This document shows positions 58,638-64,000 of a stretch of 64,000 nucleotides of DNA, piece by piece. Location of the stretch: contig NZ_CP069159.1 of assembly GCF_016811995.1 (NCBI RefSeq), forward strand, positions 2,976,001 through 3,040,000. The letters are read 5' to 3'. Position numbers and translations under genes: made by a program. Each line of letters begins with the position of its first letter. The stretch's first letter is position 1. Below the pieces are notes generated by a model. The model had not been told where the DNA came from. It did not search any database and saw only the letters and a program-made list of their open reading frames with translations. Origin of the DNA: Citrobacter sp. R56. Its GTDB lineage: Bacteria; Pseudomonadota; Gammaproteobacteria; Enterobacterales; Enterobacteriaceae.

Positions 58638-59747
58638 CTATCTCAACAGCAACAATCCATACCCTACCAACGCCGCCCATACCAACATCGGTAACGAATA
58701 CAAATGGAAACGCCACCAGATGCGTCGGTCGTTTGCCATGCGTAAAGCAATCAGATTTGCCAGTGAGCCCGGTAACAGACCGAAACCGCCGACATTAACA
58801 GCCCATGCCAGCAACAGCGTAGGCGGTACATAGTTCAACAGTAAAATCGTCGTGGGCACGTTGCTGATAAATTGCGACAGTCCAATAGCCGTCAACCAAA
58901 GTCCCGGTCCGGAAAGCGTGCCGATATTGCCTGAAATCGCCTGCAACGCGGGAAGTTGGGTTAATAAATGCACGTCGATAAACATCGCCATAAACACCAG
59001 CAGCAACGTCCAGTCAACGCTAAGCACTACCCGGCGCGCCAGTACCACAAACCCTGCCGCCACAATTGCCAGGCCCCACAGCTCCTGCTTCAGCTCCAGC
59101 GCAGTCAGAAAGACAATGTACAACCCGAAACAACTCCACACCAGCCGCGGCTGCCAGTCTGGCGAGCGCGTCCCGGTATGGTATTGCAGCGCTTTCGCCG
59201 GAAAACAGAACCAGCACAGCACCAGCAAGGTCAGCATCATTGCGACAGCGAGCGGCAGCATCTGCCAGGTAAAGGCGGTAAATGAGAGGCCAGAACGTCC
59301 CCACAACAGAATATTTTGCGGGTTGCCAATGGGGGTGAGCAGTGAACCGGCATTCACCGCCAGCGCTTCAAAAATGATCAGCCGATTAACCGGAATCGCG
59401 CACAGTTTTTTGAGGGTAATGGTGAGAGGGACTACGATAAACAACGCCACATCGTTGGTCAGAAACGTCGACAACCCTGCGGCCGCCAGCACCATGAACA
59501 TCGCCAGACGACGCTCTGTGGCAAACCGGCGGGTCATTCGGCGCCCCAGCACATCGAAGTAGCCGCTCAGCTCAACCCCTTTTGTCAGCAGCATCAAACC
59601 GCTGAGGGTAATAATGGTATGCCAGTCAATGGCAGCGAGCCAACGACGAGGCGCAAACGGTACACAAAAACTTAAGCCAATCCCAATAATCATCAACAAC
59701 TGAAAAAAGCGATCGCGCCTGAGCGCGCGCAAAAAGGGAAGACTCAT
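58638..59747 (-). CDS. ybiR: Putative anion transporter YbiR
   Basis: 369-residue inner-membrane protein of the ion-transporter/ArsB-NhaD superfamily with about ten helices, including [13 protein letters not shown] and [11 protein letters not shown]. Substrate unknown. Its ATG overlaps the mntR stop in ATGA, so it is coupled to mntR; this suggests a link to manganese-related control. Confidence 0.93.
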   Translation of the reverse strand: MSLPFLRALRRDRFFQLLMIIGIGLSFCVPFAPRRWLAAIDWHTIITLSGLMLLTKGVELSGYFDVLGRRMTRRFATERRLAMFMVLAAAGLSTFLTNDVALFIVVPLTITLKKLCAIPVNRLIIFEALAVNAGSLLTPIGNPQNILLWGRSGLSFTAFTWQMLPLAVAMMLTLLVLCWFCFPAKALQYHTGTRSPDWQPRLVWSCFGLYIVFLTALELKQELWGLAIVAAGFVVLARRVVLSVDWTLLLVFMAMFIDVHLLTQLPALQAISGNIGTLSGPGLWLTAIGLSQFISNVPTTILLLNYVPPTLLLAWAVNVGGFGLLPGSLANLIALRMANDRRIWWRFHLYSLPMLVWAALVGYGLLLLR

Positions 59748-60217
59748 TCAGATGCGGTTCCGTTCTTTTGTGTAAACAGTCGAAAAGCCTCCAGCGTTTC
59801 CTGACTCACGTGATGCTCCATTCCCTCTGCATCCCGGCGCGCGATATCCGCACTCACACCCAGCACCAGCAGAAAATTTTCAACGATCTGATGCCGCTCA
59901 CGGGTCTCTTGCGCCAGTTTCTCCCCTTCCGGGGTCAGGAACACCCCTCGCCAGGGGATCATTTCAATCAGCCCGACCGAGGCCAGCCGTTTAAGCATTT
60001 TGGCGACGGTGGGTTGCGAAACACCGAGTCGGGCCGCCATATCGACCTGACGCGCCTCCCCGACCTCGATGATTAAGTCGGAAATCAGCTCGATATAGTC
60101 ATCAATCAGTTCACGACGGTGCGCTTCCCTGACCTGACGAAACCCCTCGACATGCTCCTCGACATTCACTAATTGCGTCACTTTTTTTGTTGTTGGCGTA
60201 CCTGCGCGACGACTCAT
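59744..60217 (-). CDS. mntR: Manganese-responsive regulator MntR
   Basis: 157-residue DtxR-family regulator. N-terminal winged helix ([30 protein letters not shown]), then a dimerisation/metal domain with [13 protein letters not shown] and [10 protein letters not shown]. It represses mntH and activates mntP in E. coli. Start ATG 60217 ([12 protein letters not shown]); the frame upstream to 60295 is not conserved. Confidence 0.95.
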   Translation of the reverse strand: MSRRAGTPTTKKVTQLVNVEEHVEGFRQVREAHRRELIDDYIELISDLIIEVGEARQVDMAARLGVSQPTVAKMLKRLASVGLIEMIPWRGVFLTPEGEKLAQETRERHQIVENFLLVLGVSADIARRDAEGMEHHVSQETLEAFRLFTQKNGTASE

Positions 60218-60612
60218 TCTGCTTCCCCATGACTGTGACGTGTTGACTGTATCTGATGTAAGAGAAGTCATTGTAAACCAGAGTTGTCCTGGCACAAAAA
60301 ATTAACGTTTTAGCAATAGCTATATAATATAGCTTTGATTTATTAAAAAAACACATTAAAAACAATGAGTTATCATAATACAATGACAGAAATGACTCAA
60401 AATCGTCTCAAGCATTCTAACAGACATGAACCCTCAGTCATCCTCAAGGTCAATTTCAAACTTGTATGCGCAATGTTATATTGGTTATCATTTAGTAGGT
60501 AATTAAACAAGGGATGTTTATGATAATTTGCAAGTTAAGTGAGAATCATATTTGATTCATCTAATCAGGTTAAAAAATGCAGATGAAATCAGCAACATTA
60601 TAGGGGCTAATA
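60218..60612. promoter_or_regulatory. mntR upstream region and probable prophage junction
   Basis: 395 bp without a gene. The palindrome AGCTATAT-A-ATATAGCT (60318-60334), with TATAAT inside it, may be the mntR promoter or an operator. E. coli has mntS/rybA here; no mntS frame is seen, so the second prophage probably starts between about 60335 and 60500. The attachment core cannot be fixed because its partner lies outside the window. Confidence 0.45.
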
Positions 60613-61410
60613 ATGAGCGAAAATGTAGAGTGCACAAGCAGAAATATCCCTCTTCCAATTCAAAGAGAGGTTAGACAACGCTGTGGTTTCGGATGTGTGA
60701 TTTGTGGGTTACCACTTTATGAATATGAACATATGGAAGAATGGGCAACAGTAAAAAGACATGTAGCGGAAGAAATAACCCTTCTATGCGATCAACACCA
60801 TAAAGAAAAGACCAACAGGTTGTTACCTAAAGAAGTTGTATATCGAGCAAATGCCAATCCCTTTAACCTAAAAAATGGAGTATCAAAACCATACAATCTT
60901 CATTTTTATGGGGATGAAATGAAAATTAAAATTGGAACAAATATATTTAGCAGGAAAGTGCGCAAAGAGGAAGCTTTCACCGTAATGGTTCCAATAATGG
61001 TTGATGGAATACCAATATTAGCTTTTATAATACAAGATAACCATATACTACTGAATGTGAATTTATTTGACAGAACTAACGACCCTCTACTCAAAATAGA
61101 AAATAATCAATTGGTTTATAATGTATCCACTTGGGATATTCAATTAATTGCCACTACTTTAACCATTAGAGAAAAAGCAAGAAAAATATTATTAGAATTA
61201 GAGTTCCTACCTCCAAATAAGATAGAAATAAAGAAAGGAAGTTTATTTTGTAACGGCGTGGAATTTAAAATCAATGGTGATAACGTAGTAATAAATGACG
61301 CTGGAATCTTTGGCGGAAATGAAATTCAGTGTGATATAGGCATTGCTATAGGAAAGCGTAGTCATGACAAAGGGACGTCTGCATTAACTCTGGCAATAAA
61401 TAGAAATTAA
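60613..61410 (+). CDS. HNH-type nuclease-like protein (prophage cargo)
   Basis: 265 residues. An N-terminal HNH-like zinc site: Cys28-x2-Cys31 (CVIC), EYEHME around His40, and LCDQHH with Cys59, His62 and His63, the layout of McrA-like HNH nucleases. The C-terminal ~180 residues are beta-rich and Asn/Lys/Ile-rich, with no family recognised. Strongly AT-rich against the chromosome. It occupies the same slot as the HEPN-motif gene in the first element, so a phage-defence or conversion role is reasonable but inferred. Confidence 0.75.
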   Translation: MSENVECTSRNIPLPIQREVRQRCGFGCVICGLPLYEYEHMEEWATVKRHVAEEITLLCDQHHKEKTNRLLPKEVVYRANANPFNLKNGVSKPYNLHFYGDEMKIKIGTNIFSRKVRKEEAFTVMVPIMVDGIPILAFIIQDNHILLNVNLFDRTNDPLLKIENNQLVYNVSTWDIQLIATTLTIREKARKILLELEFLPPNKIEIKKGSLFCNGVEFKINGDNVVINDAGIFGGNEIQCDIGIAIGKRSHDKGTSALTLAINRN

Positions 61411-62028
61411 CCCTACATGAATTTACATTTTCTACCGTATTTAATGAGCCGATGCCTCCTCAATTCGGCTCATTTTATAATTAAATCAATTTTTTCTTAG
61501 TACATTTTTTTCAGATTACCTGACATGTGCATATCCAACAACCCAATGATATGCTTATCTTTTCTATATTTCCCAGCCTAGCCTATCAGCACACAGGAGG
61601 CTTTCCTTTTTCATCTAAATACAATTTTATATCTATATATCAATCAGTTAAGTTACATCTCAACATTTTAAATGTTCTCCTATTACTGAAAAATGCTGAA
61701 ATTCTTTTCATTCTTTTCAGTTTGCCCCTAGCCGCAACGCCCCAGCAGTGGCGCGGGCTGGTGAGGTCGTTTGTAAAAAATTCGGACTGAAAAAACTTTG
61801 CGATCCAGAAACCGCAGGCGGGTGCGGTGTAGTGCCGTTTTTGTCTGCGACACATTTATTTTGTCAGGCTGTCACGCGCTCAGTGGCTCGCTGCTCGCAC
61901 GATCTGCATTGGGTGTTGCGGTGAGTGTTATTCCGGGCGTGCCTCTTATACGGCGGCATATTGCTTCTGGTGGGATATCCCCTTTAAGAGATAGACACGC
62001 CTTTATCCCCGCAAGGGGATAGGGACGC
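61411..62028. repeat. Non-coding tract matching the first element
   Basis: About 600 bp without a supported gene. 61690-61865 aligns with 9590-9765, including 50 identical bases (61801-61850). GAGCCGATGCCTC...GAGGA-type and GAGCCG/CGGCTC hairpins near 61447-61474 form the terminator of the HNH gene. Confidence 0.65.
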
Positions 62029-62051
62029 AAAAAAGCCCGCTTATGCGGGCT
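62029..62051 (-). terminator. Terminator of the spike/hub gene
   Basis: Minus-strand AGCCCGC-ATAA-GCGGGCT then T6, nearly the same as 9882-9906. Confidence 0.85.
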
Positions 62052-62057
62052 GTGGGG

Positions 62058-63569
62058 TTACTGGCCGATGACGGGTGAATATTTCTTACTGAGGCTTTCC
62101 GCCTGGCTTCCGGTGCTTCTGATATCGCCCGCGTTTAATGGGGTGCCTGTGTTGCTGTGCGTATGGCTGGCGGTTTGCTCTGCCAGCTCCTTAACCACAT
62201 CCAGCGTGTCCAGCATCAACTGTGCCACGTTTATGCTCTGCGACCCTATCCAGACTACGGGGGCAATGATTTCCTGTTTTACTGCCGCCACGCTCTGGCG
62301 TATCTGGCCAATCTTCTCGATCAGGTTTTTACCCGTTGTGACGCTTTTAACTCCGGCAACCTCTGTTTCATCGTTACCGCCGATGCTGGCCACCCGGTTA
62401 TTAACTGCCTGGCTGTAATCCCCGGTGCTGATTTGCTGGATTGCCCCGGCCATCAGTCTGGCCGTTCCAACTACAGTTAAACTGTCTGCGGCCTTAATCG
62501 TCGTTTCGCGGCTAATCAGCTCCCGGCTCTCAGTGTCCGCTTTGATGGCTCGCGCCATAGAGGTTTCGCTGATGGTCTGGTCTGTCTGCCTTACCCAGTC
62601 CCCCGCCTGCGTCACCCGCTGTGATACTTCCGCCCGCTGCTGCTGCAACTGCTCGCCGGGCTGAATATCCGGGAGGCTGGTTCCGTCTGGTACGGTCTGC
62701 CGGATAAAGGGCTTATCCGGCCTTCCGCCCGTAAAGCCCACCTCCACCATTGTTCCTTCTGGCGGAAACTGGAACATCCCCGAATCATTACCGGCCATAG
62801 GCACAGGCAGCGGAACGGCTGCGTAAACTGGCGTGTTCTGGTCAGGATTCCCGTCCGCGTCCAGCAGTTGAACATCGACGGCATAGCGTGGCCTGAACGG
62901 ATCGGAGAAATTGCCGCTTTTCACCGTTTCGCTGGGTGCCACCACCCTGGCGAACTTCGGCACATGTAGCCCCGATGCCAGCTCCGGATAATGGCTTTCA
63001 ATCTGCCGCTGTAACGGTGTTTTTTGCAGTGGCTTTCCGGTTGCCCGGTTGCGTGGTGTCCAGGTGATGGCCATCGTGTCATTGGTCAGATGAACCTTAG
63101 TCACGCGCTCGCCGTTCATTTCCACCCCTGGCCGCAGGCTCTGAATCAGTGGAACAGTCATCGAATTACCACCCGCTGCGCCCTGGCTGAATTCTGCCGC
63201 AATATCGATCGGCCGCCCGGCAAAAAGCGCCTTTTCCGCGCCTCCGATATACACACCACCATCCGGCAGCTGGTACCAGACATAATCAGCAATGCCAAAG
63301 GCTTTACCCAGGTTATCCAGCAACTGATATCCCGTGCCGCTGTGTGCGAAATGAGGGATCGGACGGTCTGAATAATCTGCACCCGGAACGCTGAAAGTTA
63401 ACCCGCTGTGCTCCGTTAACCAGCTGGCCACGCTGCGTAAGGTCGGATGCTGGAATGAGCATGGCCACATACGTTCAAACACGCCAACCAGCTCACGCAC
63501 AAACAGGCGCTGAAACCCATTTTCAGCTGGCTGGGAGCGCTCCACATACCCGGTGAACCAGCGCAGCAC
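62058..63569 (-). CDS. Phage tail hub/spike protein, N-terminally truncated
   Basis: 503 residues from the GTG at 63569, though no good ribosome site was seen. Residues ~1-100 look like the last part of a hub (gpD/gp27-like) domain (RLFVRELVGVFERMWPCS...). The rest is an OB-fold and beta-helix spike (gp5/VgrG-like) ending in SHTHSNTGTPLNAG, a His-x-His apex motif. Upstream the frame is closed by a TGA inside the neighbouring tail gene, so most of the hub domain is missing. From YQLPDG on it is colinear with the fused gene at 9917-11380. Probably a remnant joined by deletion. Confidence 0.75.
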   Translation of the reverse strand: MLRWFTGYVERSQPAENGFQRLFVRELVGVFERMWPCSFQHPTLRSVASWLTEHSGLTFSVPGADYSDRPIPHFAHSGTGYQLLDNLGKAFGIADYVWYQLPDGGVYIGGAEKALFAGRPIDIAAEFSQGAAGGNSMTVPLIQSLRPGVEMNGERVTKVHLTNDTMAITWTPRNRATGKPLQKTPLQRQIESHYPELASGLHVPKFARVVAPSETVKSGNFSDPFRPRYAVDVQLLDADGNPDQNTPVYAAVPLPVPMAGNDSGMFQFPPEGTMVEVGFTGGRPDKPFIRQTVPDGTSLPDIQPGEQLQQQRAEVSQRVTQAGDWVRQTDQTISETSMARAIKADTESRELISRETTIKAADSLTVVGTARLMAGAIQQISTGDYSQAVNNRVASIGGNDETEVAGVKSVTTGKNLIEKIGQIRQSVAAVKQEIIAPVVWIGSQSINVAQLMLDTLDVVKELAEQTASHTHSNTGTPLNAGDIRSTGSQAESLSKKYSPVIGQ

Positions 63570-63975
63570 CAGATCCGGATATCTGACTATCTGTGACCCG
63601 CACCAGGATCACATCCCAGTCAATCCCCGGCTGGCGCTCCAGTAGCTCCACATAACCAATGCCCAGGCGGTCAAATATATTGATAAAGCCCTCAACCGAA
63701 CCCGCATCACGCGCGTTGATGAAGGCATACGCCACACGCTTGCGGAACAGCTTTAGCGGCTCACCATCAAAGCGGGTAATGTCCCGGTCATAGGCCAGCA
63801 GGTTCAGCAAGGCTGGCGAACAGGTCAGCGGATCAAACTGGTTCAGTGGCCAGGTAATCCACCCGTAAACCTCAGCCCAGAAACGCTGCGCGGTTTTGAG
63901 TAACTTTTGCGGCTCGCCGTTACGCATCCAGGAGGGAAGCACCATCCCGGCCAGCTTTTTCATAAATTCATTCAT
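63523..63975 (-). CDS. Phage tail protein I-like, truncated at the C-terminus
   Basis: 150 residues starting MNEFMKKLAGMVLPSW. The core (LNLLAYDRDITRFDGEPLKLFRKRVAYAFINARDAGSVEGFINIFDRLGI) resembles P2 gpI-type baseplate proteins. The end, ALVHRVCGALPAS, is read out of frame from the hub coding sequence (which reads VLRWFTGYVERSQ in its own frame), so the true C-terminus was replaced at a deletion junction near 63590. Confidence 0.65.
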   Translation of the reverse strand: MNEFMKKLAGMVLPSWMRNGEPQKLLKTAQRFWAEVYGWITWPLNQFDPLTCSPALLNLLAYDRDITRFDGEPLKLFRKRVAYAFINARDAGSVEGFINIFDRLGIGYVELLERQPGIDWDVILVRVTDSQISGSGAALVHRVCGALPAS

Positions 63976-64000
63976 TTTCGATTCTCACCACCAGTGACTT

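Larger units (their letters stand above)
60335..64000. mobile_element. End of a second P2-like prophage (continues past the window)
   Basis: Contains an HNH cargo gene, a non-coding tract, spike/hub and gpI-like tail genes, in the same order and direction as the left end of the rybB element. The left boundary is approximate; integrase and the other attachment site are not in view. Confidence 0.75.

Noticed and set aside
1-64000. CRISPR array, tRNA, rRNA or complete insertion sequence
   Set aside because: No regularly spaced repeats, no tRNA cloverleaf and no transposase with terminal inverted repeats were seen on either strand.

Overview
The window comes from an enterobacterium close to Escherichia, Salmonella and Citrobacter. 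Gene order follows the E. coli potF-to-mntR segment almost throughout: potG-potF-ybjN-rimK-nfsA-ybjC / grxA / ybjM / ybjL-rybB / rcdA-ybjJ-ybjI-mdfA-ybjG-deoR-dacC-gstB-yliI-bssR-rimO / gsiDCBA-iaaA / moeAB-fsaA-pflE-pflF-ybiV-ybiU / ybiT-ldtB-ybiR-mntR. Proteins match remembered E. coli sequences at nearly full length. The extra genes and the missing pdeI/dgcI and ybjH fit a Citrobacter-like genome best, but the species cannot be settled by reading alone.

Core regions. 1-8191 holds the putrescine transporter (potFG), the ribosomal-modification and nitroreductase operon (ybjC-nfsA-rimK-ybjN), glutaredoxin 1, ybjL and the sigma-E small RNA RybB. 17247-29130 holds an unusual short-chain dehydrogenase, the RcdA regulator, transporters (ybjJ, mdfA), a HAD phosphatase, envelope enzymes (ybjG, dacC), deoR, gstB, yliI, bssR and rimO. 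33627-49243 holds the glutathione importer with isoaspartyl peptidase, molybdopterin genes moeAB, and the fsaA/pflE/pflF/ybiV sugar-phosphate and glycyl-radical cluster. 55819-60217 holds ybiT, ldtB, ybiR and mntR.

Accessory regions. (1) An 8.4-kb element sits in the transcription terminator of rybB, bounded by an 18-bp direct repeat (8181-8198 and 16603-16620). It has the integrase, CI, Cox and CII control region of a P2/186-type phage. Almost all structural genes are gone: an early gene is fused in frame to the spike end of a tail gene. It also carries three possible cargo loci: a HEPN-motif/zinc-ribbon protein, a membrane-anchored repeat protein next to cI, and a two-gene cassette with a two-helix membrane protein. 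(2) 29282-33591 replaces pdeI/dgcI with small secreted, lipoprotein and acetyltransferase genes plus a frameshifted SnoaL-like gene. (3) 47277-47974 is non-coding and has the three-part complementarity (A, B, C) expected of a P4-type CI/C4 antisense-RNA immunity region, with no P4 genes around it. (4) 49240-55717 is a LacI regulator, MFS transporter, GH31 glycosidase and secreted CE15 glucuronoyl esterase, probably one sugar-use locus. (5) From about 60.3 kb to the end lies the tail end of a second, related prophage with an HNH protein as cargo. Its spike gene and a roughly 360-bp non-coding tract match the first element in the same orientation about 52 kb away.

No rRNA, tRNA, CRISPR array or intact insertion sequence was seen.
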